From contig CP063375.1 in assembly GCA_022813675.1 (NCBI GenBank), forward strand, positions 372,001-436,000: a DNA stretch of 64,000 nt, written 5' to 3'. Position numbers and translations under genes: made by a program. Of the stretch, positions 7,657-18,081 are shown piece by piece. Below the pieces are notes generated by a model, which saw only the letters and a list, made by a program, of their open reading frames with translations, was not told the origin of the DNA and ran no database searches. Source of the DNA: Deferribacteraceae bacterium V6Fe1 (lineage in GTDB: Bacteria; Chrysiogenota; Deferribacteres; Deferribacterales; Deferrivibrionaceae). Numbering within the stretch: the first letter of the stretch is position 1; each line of letters opens with the position of its first letter.

Positions 7657-8640
7657 TTAGCCGCAAATTATCTCTTTTTCTGCACATTCATCCACTTCAA
7701 GCTGCAATGTTATATGATTTACGCCAAACTCAATAAGCTTATTCTCAACCTTTTGACGTACTTTACCGGCTTCGCTTAGCATCATATCTTCAAGCTCTGC
7801 ATGGGCCTCAAAAAATATATCTTTTTCACCCACTGACCAAATGTGTATATGATGAACATTTTTCAATCCGTCAATCGACTCAACCGCTTCTTTTATTTTC
7901 TCAATGGAAATATCAACAGGCGTACCTTCCATTAAAATATGCACCGATTTTTTCAATATTTTAAAACTCTCATACAACACATAAATACCGATTAAGATAG
8001 TTAGCACAGGGTCAATCCAATAAATCTTGAAGAATATTATCCCGATTGCACCCAAAATAACAGCCACTGAAGATATCGCATCGGATAGCATATGAAGATA
8101 TGCCGATTTAATATTCATATTGTCGTGGGCACCTGAGTCAAGAAAATAGATGCTGAGTAAATTACCGGCAAGGCCAATTATTGCAATTATAAGCATTGTT
8201 GAGCCCATAATCGGCTCAGGATGGTAAAACCTTTTTACTGCTTCATAAAACAGAAAAACTGATATTCCAATCAAGACCGATGAATTTAAAAGTGCAGCCA
8301 ATATTTCAGCACGTTTCAAACCAAAAGTGTGTTTCAATGAGTTTTTTCTCTGACTTAGCTTAAGGGCAATGTAGCTGATTATTACCGCAATTGCATCACT
8401 GAAATTGTGAAGTGCATCGGATATTAGGGATAAACTGCCCGATACTATACCACCGATAATTTCAGCTAACGTTATCCCAAAATTGAGCAAAATAACCCAA
8501 AAAAGCTTTTGAGCAGATACTTCACTTACATCAATATGGTGGTGATTGTGATCATGTTCATGGCTGTGGTGATGCCCTTCACACGAATGCTCATTATCAT
8601 GATCATGCCCATCATGAAATTTTTCATTATCATTCATCAT
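7657..8640 (-). CDS. CDF-family zinc/cation efflux transporter
   Basis: This cation diffusion facilitator has about 327 residues. A histidine-rich cytosolic N-terminus (GHHHSHEHDHNHHH) precedes six membrane helices. The HxxxD metal site occurs in two helices (HNFSD and HMLSD), the usual zinc-type arrangement. The C-terminal cytosolic ferredoxin-like domain ends in LQLEVDECAEKEIICG. I prefer the ATG at 8640, which has AGGG seven bases upstream; the open frame could begin at 8664. It likely exports Zn2+ (possibly Co2+ or Cd2+) in exchange for protons. It follows the permease gene closely and probably shares its promoter and operator. Confidence 0.92.
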   Translation of the reverse strand: MMNDNEKFHDGHDHDNEHSCEGHHHSHEHDHNHHHIDVSEVSAQKLFWVILLNFGITLAEIIGGIVSGSLSLISDALHNFSDAIAVIISYIALKLSQRKNSLKHTFGLKRAEILAALLNSSVLIGISVFLFYEAVKRFYHPEPIMGSTMLIIAIIGLAGNLLSIYFLDSGAHDNMNIKSAYLHMLSDAISSVAVILGAIGIIFFKIYWIDPVLTILIGIYVLYESFKILKKSVHILMEGTPVDISIEKIKEAVESIDGLKNVHHIHIWSVGEKDIFFEAHAELEDMMLSEAGKVRQKVENKLIEFGVNHITLQLEVDECAEKEIICG

Positions 8641-8644
8641 AACA

Positions 8645-9811
8645 CTACCCTGCAAAATTACCATAAATTATTCCGGCAATAGTTGACATAATAACTACCA
8701 AAATAACATACACAATAGTTTTCTTAGTGCCAATGACACTTCTTATTACAAGCATATTAGGAAGGCTCAATGCAGGGCCGGACAATAACAATGCCAATGC
8801 AGGACCTTTCCCCATTCCTGCACCCATAAGGCCTTGCAAGATTGGGATCTCAGTCAATGTGGCAAAATACATAAAAGCACCTACAATTGATGAGAAAAAG
8901 TTTGCAAAAACAGAATTTCCACCTACCAACGCTTCCACATATCGTGCAGGGATTATCCCTTCATGCCCCGGCCTTCCAAGCAAAAATCCAGCAACAAGCA
9001 CACCGATAAAAAGAAGCGGTATAATTTGTTTTGAATAGCTCCATGTTTCCTCAAACCATGAAATTCTTCCATCTTTATCCATAGATGAAAATGCAAATAC
9101 AATAACCAACACCAATGAGATTGCAGTCAAATACCATTTAAGATGATAAATTGTGGCAAATAGTGTCCCTTCTTCTATCGGCTTTGCCCAAGTAGCAAAA
9201 ATTAATACACCAATCATAGAGATAAAAAATACAATTGTTTTGGCAGGCGAGCCACTTTGGCTTTTAATATTGGTTTTTGGGATATTTACCTGCCTGTCTT
9301 TTTCCTCTTTTCTGAAGATTAAAGCCATCAATAGGCCTATTACGATAGAAAAAGATATAGCTCCGATAGCTCTTGCCAAACCCATCTGATAACCTAACAC
9401 TCTTGCAGTTAAGACTATCGCTAAGATATTAATAGCAGGACCGGAATACACAAAAGCTATTGCAGGACCAAGCCCTGCGCCTCTGGAATATATCCCCGTG
9501 AACAAAGGTAAAATAGTGCATGAACATACAGCCAAAATAGCCCCTGATACGGATGCTATCCCGTAGGACACAATCTTTTTTGCACCGGCACCGAAATATT
9601 TAATTACTGACGCTTGAGAAACCTTAACACTCATTGCCCCCGCAATAAACAGAGCAGGGATAAGGCATGTCAGAGTATGCTCCCTAACATACTCCTGGAG
9701 CATATAAAAACCTTCAAGAATTGCACCTGAAACCTTCGGAGTATTAAAATCAACTAAAAATACGTAGAGAAAAATACCAAGCAAAGCAAGAAATTTATTT
9801 CTTTCCTTCAT
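8645..9811 (-). CDS. ArsP/YraQ-type permease (DUF318 family)
   Basis: This 388-residue protein has about ten helices in two related halves. The first half holds the motif AVCSCTILPLFTGIYSRGAG and the second holds LLSGPALSLPNMLVIR, both typical of the permease family that includes the organoarsenical exporter ArsP and the SO_0444-type metal permeases. The ATG at 9811 has AAGGAG six bases upstream and is preferred over a TTG at 9838. It is the first gene of a unit with a CDF exporter and a mini-thioredoxin, which suggests metal or metalloid resistance. The substrate is not determined by sequence. Confidence 0.85.
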   Translation of the reverse strand: MKERNKFLALLGIFLYVFLVDFNTPKVSGAILEGFYMLQEYVREHTLTCLIPALFIAGAMSVKVSQASVIKYFGAGAKKIVSYGIASVSGAILAVCSCTILPLFTGIYSRGAGLGPAIAFVYSGPAINILAIVLTARVLGYQMGLARAIGAISFSIVIGLLMALIFRKEEKDRQVNIPKTNIKSQSGSPAKTIVFFISMIGVLIFATWAKPIEEGTLFATIYHLKWYLTAISLVLVIVFAFSSMDKDGRISWFEETWSYSKQIIPLLFIGVLVAGFLLGRPGHEGIIPARYVEALVGGNSVFANFFSSIVGAFMYFATLTEIPILQGLMGAGMGKGPALALLLSGPALSLPNMLVIRSVIGTKKTIVYVILVVIMSTIAGIIYGNFAG

Positions 9812-9866
9812 ACCAAACTCCTTCTCTTTTTCTGACAAAAATACTCAATATACGGAAAATGTCAAG

Positions 9867-9890
9867 ATATTTTTATATATATAGAAATAT
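9867..9890. promoter_or_regulatory. 24-bp palindromic operator, copy 2
   Basis: ATATTTTTAT-N4-ATAGAAATAT matches the 7291-7314 palindrome except for one arm base and the spacer. It lies directly upstream of a TTGACA box at 9860-9865 (minus strand) that could pair with TATTTT after 16 bases to drive the permease operon. Confidence 0.65.
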
Positions 9891-9931
9891 AACTTAAAAA
9901 GGCCTGATTTTAGAGTAGGAAGTAATTTATT

Positions 9932-11161
9932 CTATTCATGACTGTATATTTCTACCCCTTTTTTAAATACTTTTTCCACCCTATTTACGCCGAAATTGTA
10001 AACAAGATACTTATAGTCAGGTGCATTCAAAATCAGAAAATCCGCTTGTTTGCCAATATGTATCGAGCCTGTTTTGTCCGACAAACCAAGAGAGTACGCA
10101 CCATTTATTGTGACAGCGTTTATCGCCTCTTCCATTGTCATCTTCATCTTCAAACAAGCAATTGCCATCACTAAACATATATTGTGAGTGTAAGAGCTAC
10201 CCGGATTTAAATCGGTAGAGAGTGCAACTATCCCACCTTTTTCCAATATCTTTCTTGCAGGGGCATACTCATCTGACATAAGAAAAAACGTAGTAGCAGG
10301 AAGAAGATTAAATACCACCCCTTTATCAATCAGCCTTAGAATGTTTTCATCGCTTATTTTTACCAGATGTTCTCCGCTGACGGCATCAAATTCAGCACAC
10401 AAAATTGAACCGCCAAGAGGATAAATTTCGTCGGCATGAATTCTTATTTTAAACCCCATCCCCTTTGCCGCAGATAATACTTTTCTTGAATCTTCAATTT
10501 CAAAAACATCTTTTTCACAAAAAATATCCACATATTCCGCCAATTCATTACGTCTGACTTCAGGCAGCATTTCATTGATTACTTTGGCAATATACCCATC
10601 CTTTTCCTTTTTATATTCCAAAGGTATTTCGTGTGCCCCCATAAAAGTCGCTTTTATGTCGACCAAATATTCAGATTTTAGTTTGTTTATAACTTTAAGC
10701 TGCTTTATCTCCGTTTCCAAATCGAGTCCATATCCGCTTTTCATCTCTACTGAGCCGACACCGTGCTTTATCAACAGCTCCAAGTCTTCTTTCGCAGCAT
10801 TGTACAAGTCATCAAAGGTTGCATTTCTTACAGCCGTAACAGTAGAGTTAATCCCCCCGCCATCTTTTGCAATTTCCATGTAAGATTTCCCTTGAATCCT
10901 TTGATTAAATTCCTTTTCTCTCGAGCCAATAAAAGGGATGTGGGTGTGAGGGTCTGCAAATGTAGGCAACACTACCTTGCCACAAGCATCTATCTCATTA
11001 TCCCCTTTTACATATTTTTCGGTAATATCAGTAAAGATGCCATCATCTATAATCAAATTTACGTTTTCATACACCATCAACTTTTTAACTTCATCTTTAA
11101 CGGCAAATTTTGGATTTACCGGAGTGACAAGCTGCCCTATATTTTTAACAACAGTTCTCAT
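9932..11161 (-). CDS. hutI: Imidazolonepropionase
   Basis: This 409-residue amidohydrolase hydrolyses 4-imidazolone-5-propionate to N-formimino-glutamate, the third step of histidine degradation. The metal-binding motif FADPHTHIPF is visible near residue 75. FKIRIHADEIYPLGGS and ALSTDLNPGSS are conserved HutI segments. The ATG at 11161 overlaps the hutG stop as ATGA; a TTG at 11173 is possible but less likely. It is the last gene of the hut operon. Confidence 0.96.
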   Translation of the reverse strand: MRTVVKNIGQLVTPVNPKFAVKDEVKKLMVYENVNLIIDDGIFTDITEKYVKGDNEIDACGKVVLPTFADPHTHIPFIGSREKEFNQRIQGKSYMEIAKDGGGINSTVTAVRNATFDDLYNAAKEDLELLIKHGVGSVEMKSGYGLDLETEIKQLKVINKLKSEYLVDIKATFMGAHEIPLEYKKEKDGYIAKVINEMLPEVRRNELAEYVDIFCEKDVFEIEDSRKVLSAAKGMGFKIRIHADEIYPLGGSILCAEFDAVSGEHLVKISDENILRLIDKGVVFNLLPATTFFLMSDEYAPARKILEKGGIVALSTDLNPGSSYTHNICLVMAIACLKMKMTMEEAINAVTINGAYSLGLSDKTGSIHIGKQADFLILNAPDYKYLVYNFGVNRVEKVFKKGVEIYSHE

Positions 11162-12099
11162 TTGTAACCCCAATTATTTATAAATTCCGCTACTTTAAAA
11201 ACTATGCCCGCAGCAAGCCTTGACGTTTGATTGTCAAAATCAAATGCAGGATTTACTTCTGCTATGTCAAACGCTGTAACTTTACCTGACCAGAAAATTT
11301 CTTTTGCATAAAATTCAAAATCATCAGGACAAATGCCAAAAGGATTGGGTGCGCTCACTCCGCAGGCATAAGCTTGAGAAAAAACATCCATACATACTGT
11401 CACATAAAGTCTGTCCGATTTATCTACGAAAGACTGAAAAGTTGAATCCATTATCCTCATCTTCACATGACTTGCCTCTAAAAATTTGCCGCCAAATTCC
11501 ATATTTCTTTTAAATAGCTCCTTTGTATTGGAATAATTTTGAACACCTAAGCAAAAATATCTATAATCACTGCCGGTTTCAGCTGCAATTTGAGCAAACA
11601 TTGTACCTGAGGAAACAGTGTCTTCAAATGGGCGATTGTCAAAATGTGCATCAAAATTAATTATTGCAGGGGAGTGCTCTTTAATCCCCTTGTAAGTGCC
11701 ATAAGCAACCTCATGTCCACCCCCCAAAACAACAGGGAATCCGCCAAAATCTTTAATTTTTTTTACAAGACTACCAAGTAATTCTTCCCCTTCCTCTAAA
11801 TCTCCATCTACAATAATATCACCGGCATCACAAATCTTTAATTTATCAAAATGCCACGGCAGAGACGAAAGCATATTTCTTATTGTTTTCGGAGCATCTT
11901 TTGCACCTATTCTCCCTTTATTCCTTTTAACACCTTCATCACAACAAAATCCGATTATAACTACCGTATTTTTCAAATCAAAATCAGCTACCATTAAGTC
12001 AATGTTACTAATCACCTGATGCCATCTAAAAGCAAGCCTATTGTCGGCAGAGTCCACTCTACCTTTCCATTCAAATAAGTTATTGATATACTTAGCCAC
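11158..12099 (-). CDS. hutG: Formimidoylglutamase (ureohydrolase family)
   Basis: This 313-residue protein has the manganese ligands of arginase-like enzymes: GGGHE, NFDAHFDNR and CMDVF followed by SAPNPFG. In the hut operon it should hydrolyse N-formimino-glutamate to glutamate and formamide, the last step of the short pathway. Agmatinase is less likely given the neighbours. Its stop codon overlaps the hutI start by four bases. Confidence 0.92.
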   Translation of the reverse strand: MAKYINNLFEWKGRVDSADNRLAFRWHQVISNIDLMVADFDLKNTVVIIGFCCDEGVKRNKGRIGAKDAPKTIRNMLSSLPWHFDKLKICDAGDIIVDGDLEEGEELLGSLVKKIKDFGGFPVVLGGGHEVAYGTYKGIKEHSPAIINFDAHFDNRPFEDTVSSGTMFAQIAAETGSDYRYFCLGVQNYSNTKELFKRNMEFGGKFLEASHVKMRIMDSTFQSFVDKSDRLYVTVCMDVFSQAYACGVSAPNPFGICPDDFEFYAKEIFWSGKVTAFDIAEVNPAFDFDNQTSRLAAGIVFKVAEFINNWGYK

Positions 12100-12102
12100 A
12101 GC

Positions 12103-13773
12103 TTACCTCAAAATCCCAAATCTGTTACCTACTTCTATCGCTTTTTCATAACCTGCATCTGCATGTCTAAAGATTCCCATAGCAGGGTCATTAAAAAGGA
12201 CGCGTCTAATACATCGCTCAGCTCTCTCTGTACCATCAGCCAAAATAACCATCCCCGCATGCTGAGAATAACCTATACCTACGCCTCCGCCGTGGTGAAA
12301 AGATACCCATGTGGCTCCGCCGGCTGTATTTGACATTAAATTTAAAAGCGGCCAGTCAGAAATGGCATCACTTCCGTCCTTCATCCCTTCAGTTTCTCTA
12401 TTAGGAGAGGCTACAGAGCCACAATCAAGATGGTCTCTACCAATAACAATCGGCGCTTTTACCTTGCCGGTCTTTACAAGCTTATTAAATATTAGCCCGG
12501 CTTTCTCCCTTTCACCTAAGCCAAGCCAGCAAATTCTACTGGGCAGACCTTGAAAAGTAACCTTTTTCTGTGCCTCTTCAAGCCAGTGAATCATGTGTTT
12601 ATTTTCGGGAAAAGCTTCAATTAAAGCCCTGTCTGTCACATAAATATCTTCCGGGTCGCCGGATAATGCAGCCCACCTGAAAGGCCCTTTACCTTCACAG
12701 AAAAGAGGCCTTACAAACTCAGGGACAAAGCCGTTAAATTCAAACGCATTTTGCACTCCTCCCTCTTTAGCAAATTCTCTTATATTATTACCATAATCGA
12801 AAACTATACTCCCTCTCTTTTTCATTTCAAGCATAGCAGTTACATGACGGGCAATAGTCCTAATGGATAATTCCCTATATTTCTTCGGCTCATTTTTTCT
12901 AAGCTCTAATGCTTCTTTTAAACTCATCCCTGAAGGCACATACCCATTCACAGGGTCATGGGCAGATGTCTGATCGGTCACTATTTCAGGAATTATCCCA
13001 TCCTCTATTAGTTTTTCCAACACATCAGCGGCATTTCCCACAAGCCCCACGGAGATAGCCTTTTTCTTCACTTTGGCATCTAACACAAGTTTGACTGCTT
13101 CTTCATAAGATTCGGTCATCACATCAAGATACTTTGTCTCAAGTCTTTTTTTAATCCTTTCAGGATCAACATCTACTCCCAAAAATGTTGCACCTGCCAA
13201 AGTAGCAGCCAAAGGCTGAGCACCACCCATTCCGCCCAAACCTCCTGTAACAAGAAGTTTCCCTCTCAAATCACCATTAAAATATTTGTTCCCACATTCT
13301 ACAAATGTTTCGTAAGTCCCTTGTAAAATTCCTTGAGAGCCTATGTAAATCCAGCTTCCAGCGGTCATCTGACCATACATAATCAGCCCTCTTTCTTTAA
13401 GTTGATTAAAATATTCCCAATCAGCCCACTTCGGGACTAAATTGCTGTTGGCAATAAGTACTCTTGGTGCTTCTTCGTGAGTCCTCACCACACCAACAGG
13501 CTTACCTGACTGGACTAACAAACTATGTTCATTATCAAGCTCTAACAAGATTTTTATGATATTTTTTAGAGCTTGTGGATTTCTTGCCGCCTGTCCTGTC
13601 CCTCCGTAAACAATAAGATTTGCAGGGTCTTCTGCCACTTCTCTATCAAGATTATTTAAGAGCATCCTCAAAGGCGCTTCCGTTTGCCATGATTTTGCAT
13701 TAAGCTTATCACCTGTGGGAGCTTTATACTCCGGATGATTCGCATATCTCTTAATAAATTCCAAATAGCTCAT
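12103..13773 (-). CDS. hutU: Urocanate hydratase
   Basis: This 556-residue enzyme converts urocanate to imidazolonepropionate using tightly bound NAD+ as an electrophile. Family hallmarks include [33 protein letters not shown] and the C-terminal [16 protein letters not shown]. Length matches the family (about 550-560). The ATG at 13773 has GGGGG upstream and lies inside the end of hutH, so translation is probably coupled. Confidence 0.97.
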   Translation of the reverse strand: MSYLEFIKRYANHPEYKAPTGDKLNAKSWQTEAPLRMLLNNLDREVAEDPANLIVYGGTGQAARNPQALKNIIKILLELDNEHSLLVQSGKPVGVVRTHEEAPRVLIANSNLVPKWADWEYFNQLKERGLIMYGQMTAGSWIYIGSQGILQGTYETFVECGNKYFNGDLRGKLLVTGGLGGMGGAQPLAATLAGATFLGVDVDPERIKKRLETKYLDVMTESYEEAVKLVLDAKVKKKAISVGLVGNAADVLEKLIEDGIIPEIVTDQTSAHDPVNGYVPSGMSLKEALELRKNEPKKYRELSIRTIARHVTAMLEMKKRGSIVFDYGNNIREFAKEGGVQNAFEFNGFVPEFVRPLFCEGKGPFRWAALSGDPEDIYVTDRALIEAFPENKHMIHWLEEAQKKVTFQGLPSRICWLGLGEREKAGLIFNKLVKTGKVKAPIVIGRDHLDCGSVASPNRETEGMKDGSDAISDWPLLNLMSNTAGGATWVSFHHGGGVGIGYSQHAGMVILADGTERAERCIRRVLFNDPAMGIFRHADAGYEKAIEVGNRFGILR

Positions 13774-15316
13774 CAAATCCCCCTTTTAAATCTATATTCT
13801 TAGCTTTTGCTATTTCTTCCGTCACATTCACCATTAACCCTTGTCTGATTATATTCGCCGCTTTTTTCAAGTCTTCAGCAAATATCCTGTCCTCATCAGC
13901 ATGGTCAATTATTTTTCTCACAACTTCATGGCACTCTTCCAAAAATATACTTGATTTTAAAGGCCTTCTAAAATCAAAAGCCTGAGCGGCACAAAGAAGC
14001 TCAACTGCCAGAATATTCTCAAGATTATCAAGCACTTTATCAAGCTTTCTTCCGCTGATTGAGCCCATGCTTACATGGTCTTCCTGACCAAGGGATGTTG
14101 GCACACTGTCGGCACTGGCAGGAAAACATAGTGTCTTATTCTCCGTTACAAGAGCTGCAGATGTGTACTGAGGAATCATAAAGCCCGAATTTATCCCGGT
14201 ATCTTTCATTAGAAGTTTCGGCAACCCCACTTTCCCTTCAAGAAGCAGATAAATCCTTCTGTCCGAAATATTCCCAATTTCGCTCATTGCAAAACAGGCA
14301 TAATCCATTGGGAGAGCAATGGGCTGACCATGGAAATTGCCGCCACTAATTATATCGTCATCTCCAAAAATAATAGGATTATCCGTTACAGAATTAATTT
14401 CGGTCAAAACAATATCTTTCATGTGCAGATATGCATTTCGAGAAGCTCCATGTACCTGAGGAATACATCTTAATGAATATGGATCTTGCACTCTATCACA
14501 GTATTCATGGGCTTTTAATATCTCTGATCCTTCAAGCAGCTTTCTAAATCTATGCGCCACATAGAGACAACCTTTATAGGCTCTTAGCTTATGTAACCTT
14601 TCATCAAAAGGTTTGACAGAGCCCATAAGTGCCTCCAAGGTCATCGCACCTATTATGTCTGCATTATCAAGAAGATTGTTCATCCTAAGCAGCGACCTTA
14701 CACCAAAAGCCGCCATAAATTGTGTCCCGTTGATTAGTGCCAGCCCCTCTTTAGGTCCCAACTCAACGGGGGACAAGTTTAATTTGATATACACTTCTGA
14801 AGTATCACAAACTTTACCTTTATATTTAACCTGCCCCTGACCTATCAAAGGTAAAAACATATGAGCAAGCGGAGCTAAATCACCAGAAGCTCCTACCGAG
14901 CCCTGACACGGCACAACGGGGAAAATATCATTTTCAACAAACCACAATATCCTTTTTATAGTATCGATATTCACACCCGAATACCCGAAAGATAAAGAAT
15001 GGGCTTTTAGGATAAGCATAATTTTAACAATATCATCAGGCAAACTCTCACCGACTCCCGCACTATGACTTTTTAAAATATTATATTGTAGCTTGACCGT
15101 CTCAGATGATGAAATCTTAGTAGAACATAGCGGACCAAAACCTGTATTAACGCCATAAACGGGGTTTTCCCTCGCTGCTGCCGTCTGTGTAGCGCGATAT
15201 GATTTTTCAATCTTTTCTGCAACTTCCTCTGATATCTCCAATATAACATCCCCATTTATTATCTTATCAATAATAAAAAGGGTAAGATTGTCTTTACCTA
15301 AATAAAACTTTTTCAT
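13751..15316 (-). CDS. hutH: Histidine ammonia-lyase
   Basis: This 521-residue enzyme removes ammonia from histidine to give urocanate. The Ala-Ser-Gly triad that cyclises to the MIO prosthetic group is present in [14 protein letters not shown] near residue 145. The downstream segment PQDPYSLRC-type is present as [15 protein letters not shown]. The start overlaps the hutC stop by four bases, and the end overlaps hutU by 23 bases. Confidence 0.97.
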   Translation of the reverse strand: MKKFYLGKDNLTLFIIDKIINGDVILEISEEVAEKIEKSYRATQTAAARENPVYGVNTGFGPLCSTKISSSETVKLQYNILKSHSAGVGESLPDDIVKIMLILKAHSLSFGYSGVNIDTIKRILWFVENDIFPVVPCQGSVGASGDLAPLAHMFLPLIGQGQVKYKGKVCDTSEVYIKLNLSPVELGPKEGLALINGTQFMAAFGVRSLLRMNNLLDNADIIGAMTLEALMGSVKPFDERLHKLRAYKGCLYVAHRFRKLLEGSEILKAHEYCDRVQDPYSLRCIPQVHGASRNAYLHMKDIVLTEINSVTDNPIIFGDDDIISGGNFHGQPIALPMDYACFAMSEIGNISDRRIYLLLEGKVGLPKLLMKDTGINSGFMIPQYTSAALVTENKTLCFPASADSVPTSLGQEDHVSMGSISGRKLDKVLDNLENILAVELLCAAQAFDFRRPLKSSIFLEECHEVVRKIIDHADEDRIFAEDLKKAANIIRQGLMVNVTEEIAKAKNIDLKGGFDELFGIY

Positions 15317-16059
15317 TTTGCCTCCAAATTGACCGATTTTCTAACAATTGAACCATGCTGATTAAACTTAAATTTAGTCCCTATCTTGTATCTGTCTCCG
15401 GGTGAAACAAACTTTGCATATGTCACTACGGTATCATCAAACCATGTTCGACGTGTCAGACACAGGCAAGGGGTGTTTGAAGATATACCTAAAAGTTGTC
15501 TGACATTTTCATCCGGCAACACTGCCTGCACGATATGTTCCGCTTCACTTAGAGGTATTGTTTTCATAAGGTATTCGTGGGGAGTTTCACTAAAAAAATC
15601 ACATTTTATAAAATCAGGTGCCAATTTTTTGTTAACATATCTTTCTTCTAATTGAAAAGGGACTCCATCAGCCAAATGGACAAATATTCCGTGATATATA
15701 TTTTCCCCAAGTTTTACCCCCATTATTTTACTGATAGTTGAGTCAGCTTTTATATCATCTATACTATAAACTCTAACCGAGTATTTTTTGCCAAGTTGGG
15801 ATATCTCCTCCTTGATATTTTTAATTTCCAAAATTTCTGAGACTCTACTTTCCCCTGCCACATAAGTCCCTTTCCCTTGAATTCTCACTAAGAAACCATC
15901 CGACACAAGCTCATTTATCGCTTTATTTGCAGTCATCCGACTTACTTTAAATTTTTTTGCAAGCTCATTTTCTGAAAATACTCTGTCTCCTGGTTTCAAG
16001 CTGGCAGATTGAATACTATCAACAATAAATTTTTTTATTTTAACATAACTTGGAATCAT
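15313..16059 (-). CDS. hutC: HutC-type GntR-family repressor
   Basis: This regulator of about 248 residues has an N-terminal winged helix (ELAKKFKVSRMTANKAINEL followed by a wing with RIQGKGTYV). The C-terminal UTRA effector domain would bind urocanate. It is the first gene of the hut operon and lies directly beside a TTGTATATACAA-type palindrome, so autoregulation is likely. The ATG at 16059 has AGGAG five bases upstream; a GTG at 16065 is less likely. Confidence 0.93.
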   Translation of the reverse strand: MIPSYVKIKKFIVDSIQSASLKPGDRVFSENELAKKFKVSRMTANKAINELVSDGFLVRIQGKGTYVAGESRVSEILEIKNIKEEISQLGKKYSVRVYSIDDIKADSTISKIMGVKLGENIYHGIFVHLADGVPFQLEERYVNKKLAPDFIKCDFFSETPHEYLMKTIPLSEAEHIVQAVLPDENVRQLLGISSNTPCLCLTRRTWFDDTVVTYAKFVSPGDRYKIGTKFKFNQHGSIVRKSVNLEAK

Positions 16060-16070
16060 AAACACTCCTA

Positions 16071-16096
16071 ACTTGTATATACTTGTATATACAAGT
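16071..16096. promoter_or_regulatory. HutC operator
   Basis: ACTTGTATATACAAGT (16081-16096) is a perfect palindrome matching the known HutC site type TTGTATATACAA. A second ACTTGTATAT lies immediately adjacent at 16071-16080, adding a half-site. The array covers the -10 box of the hut promoter, so bound HutC would block RNA polymerase. Confidence 0.85.
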
Positions 16097-16112
16097 TAAC
16101 AAAGAACGTCAA
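16084..16112 (-). promoter_or_regulatory. hut operon promoter
   Basis: On the minus strand TTGACG (16107-16112), a 17-base spacer and TATACA (16084-16089) form a sigma-70-type promoter that reads hutC-H-U-G-I. The -10 box lies within the operator. Confidence 0.75.
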
Positions 16113-16137
16113 TAAGCTTTTTTAAGTATTGATTGTA

Positions 16138-17169
16138 TTACACAAATTTTCTTTTAAGATAAATTTTGAGGAATGCTGCAACGGGTAAGGAAAAAATCAT
16201 CCCGCCAAGTCCAAGCAGATACCCTCCCACCATCAAAGAAAATATCACGGCAGTCGGATGCAGTCCCAATGATTTTCCTACAAATTTAGGGGTAACAATA
16301 TTACTTTCTATAAATTGAATAACGGTAAAACCTATTAAGATATACATCGGATGAAGAAAATCACCGAATTGCAAATAAGACATTACAATCGAAGATACGA
16401 AACCAACCAAAAAGCCAAAATAAGGGATAAAGCTCAATATGCCAGATATTACCCCTATCAAAAGTCCGCCGTCTATGCCAATAATTACCAACAAAGAAGA
16501 ATAGCTTATCCCAAGAAAAGACACCACAAGAAGCTGCCCTCTGAAATACCTGCTGATAATTTCGTTAAATTCGTAAAATGAATTTTCTATATTCAGATTC
16601 CCAAAATTTTTATTGGCGATTTTAAAAAATTTATCTTTTATCAAATCAAAATCCTTTAAAAAATAAAAAACCAATATCGGTATAATCATAATATTGAAAA
16701 AAGATTGAAAAATACCGTAGACGGAAGATGTAAAATTCTTTGTAAAAGAAAGCAAAAACTTCGAAATCACATCAAATTTTCCCACTATAAAGTCTTTTAG
16801 CATGTTTATATCAAACTGTGGATTTACACTTTTTGCGTAAACTTCAAACTTTGCTGAAAAAATCTGAAAATATTTCGGGAAATTGTTAATTATTGTCATA
16901 AGTTCGGAATAAAAAATCGGAAACAGAAATATAACAACTAAGCCACATATAATTGAAAAAAATGTAAATACAACCAATATGGAGAAAGTGCGCCCCATCC
17001 TCTTCTTTTCCATAAAGTCGATAAGAGGGTCGAAAAGGTAGGCAAGCAAAATTGACACGGCGAATACTGTCAGTATATCCTTTAACCTGTTTATAACAAG
17101 AAAAAGTAAAAACAGAAAAACCAGCAAAAAAAGTTGTCTAATGCTTATCTCAATTTTAACCGTTCTCAT
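16138..17169 (-). CDS. AI-2E (PerM) family membrane transporter
   Basis: This 343-residue protein has about seven or eight membrane helices. It starts with a cluster of helices ending in LLAYLFDPLIDFMEKKRM, a family motif, and continues through a soluble segment to a GLHPTAVIFSLMVGGYLLGLGG signature that is best read as two shorter conserved parts. The family is named for proposed autoinducer-2 export, but members also include Na+/H+ antiporters, so the substrate is open. It is a single-gene unit upstream of the hut promoter. Confidence 0.85.
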   Translation of the reverse strand: MRTVKIEISIRQLFLLVFLFLLFLVINRLKDILTVFAVSILLAYLFDPLIDFMEKKRMGRTFSILVVFTFFSIICGLVVIFLFPIFYSELMTIINNFPKYFQIFSAKFEVYAKSVNPQFDINMLKDFIVGKFDVISKFLLSFTKNFTSSVYGIFQSFFNIMIIPILVFYFLKDFDLIKDKFFKIANKNFGNLNIENSFYEFNEIISRYFRGQLLVVSFLGISYSSLLVIIGIDGGLLIGVISGILSFIPYFGFLVGFVSSIVMSYLQFGDFLHPMYILIGFTVIQFIESNIVTPKFVGKSLGLHPTAVIFSLMVGGYLLGLGGMIFSLPVAAFLKIYLKRKFV

Positions 17170-17269
17170 GACAGACTAATTTTACCATAATTAAAGTAAA
17201 TTGACAGCAAAAATACATTCGACAAAAATTTTCTTACCTACCTCAAAAAATAGTTAATATCTTAAGTTA

Positions 17270-17917
17270 CTATTTGTTCCCTTTTATAGCCTCAATTATA
17301 TCATCAGGCTCCGCCCTTACAGTGTAGTCTGCCTTGCCAAAGCTATATATTATTTTCATATCGCTATTTATCACAAAAGTGGCAGGCACTGGTATTTCAG
17401 CCTTATCATTACCGTTATAAGCACTCAAATTATGCCCTAACTTTAAGTAAAGTTTTACAAGCTCATCGGGGAGTTTAAATACAAGATTATATTTTTTGGC
17501 CACTACATTGTCTATATCAGACAAAACCTGAAATTTTATATCATGTCTGTTAATTGTCTTATCCGCATAGTCCGGCAATTCGGGAGAAACAGCCACCAAT
17601 TCTGCGTTCAAGCCTTTAAAGTCTTGCAGTCTGCTATTAAGATAATTAAGCTGTAAATTACAATATGGACACCACCCGCCTCTGTAAAATGTCAAAATCA
17701 CAAATTTATCCGTTACTGCTTTTGATAACGTAACATCTTCGTTTAAATGGTTTTTCAGTGAAAAATCCACAGCCAAATCACCCACTTTTGGCAATTTTTC
17801 CTCAATCTTTGAGGCTATCAAATCATCGGTCGCTTTTTTCATCATTACCTTTATCTCTTCAGGTATCTCTTTAAGTCTCTCATTTTTAAAATCAGACAAC
17901 ATCTTATTTAAACTCAT
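17270..17917 (-). CDS. Peroxiredoxin-like AhpC/TSA protein
   Basis: This 215-residue protein has an N-terminal helical extension of about 40 residues and then an AhpC/TSA thioredoxin fold. The active-site region FYRGGWCPYCNLQL has CPYC in place of the usual single peroxidatic Cys, as in the peroxiredoxin-like subgroup. It should reduce peroxides in the cytoplasm using thiols. It appears monocistronic. Confidence 0.88.
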   Translation of the reverse strand: MSLNKMLSDFKNERLKEIPEEIKVMMKKATDDLIASKIEEKLPKVGDLAVDFSLKNHLNEDVTLSKAVTDKFVILTFYRGGWCPYCNLQLNYLNSRLQDFKGLNAELVAVSPELPDYADKTINRHDIKFQVLSDIDNVVAKKYNLVFKLPDELVKLYLKLGHNLSAYNGNDKAEIPVPATFVINSDMKIIYSFGKADYTVRAEPDDIIEAIKGNK

Positions 17918-18039
17918 ATTTCACCTCATTTGTTTGTATTTAACTTAGATGACAAAATATAGGAACAAATCAAAAAAAGTAAACATATAAATTTAGTATG
18001 ATTTAATACTCTATTTAAATAACATATCTAAACTTGTAA

Positions 18040-18073
18040 TGTGAGGATGATACAACGACGCATTATCCTCACA
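18040..18073 (-). terminator. Hairpin after the DUF1566 gene
   Basis: TGTGAGGAT and ATCCTCACA form a perfect 9-bp stem around a 16-base loop, starting nine bases after the stop codon at 18082. The trailing sequence has only a weak T-rich run, so termination efficiency is uncertain. Confidence 0.5.
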
Positions 18074-18081
18074 TATTTACC

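Noticed and set aside
8637-8664. Longer start of the CDF gene at 8664
   Set aside because: The ATG at 8640 has a better-spaced AGGG site and avoids overlap with the permease gene.
10763-11167. Plus-strand open frames of 100-134 codons in the hut region
   Set aside because: They are antisense to strongly conserved hutI and hutG sequence and have no recognisable motifs.
16071-16096. Repeated ACTTGTATAT as a start of a CRISPR or tandem array
   Set aside because: Only two adjacent copies exist and they coincide with a HutC-type palindrome on a promoter.
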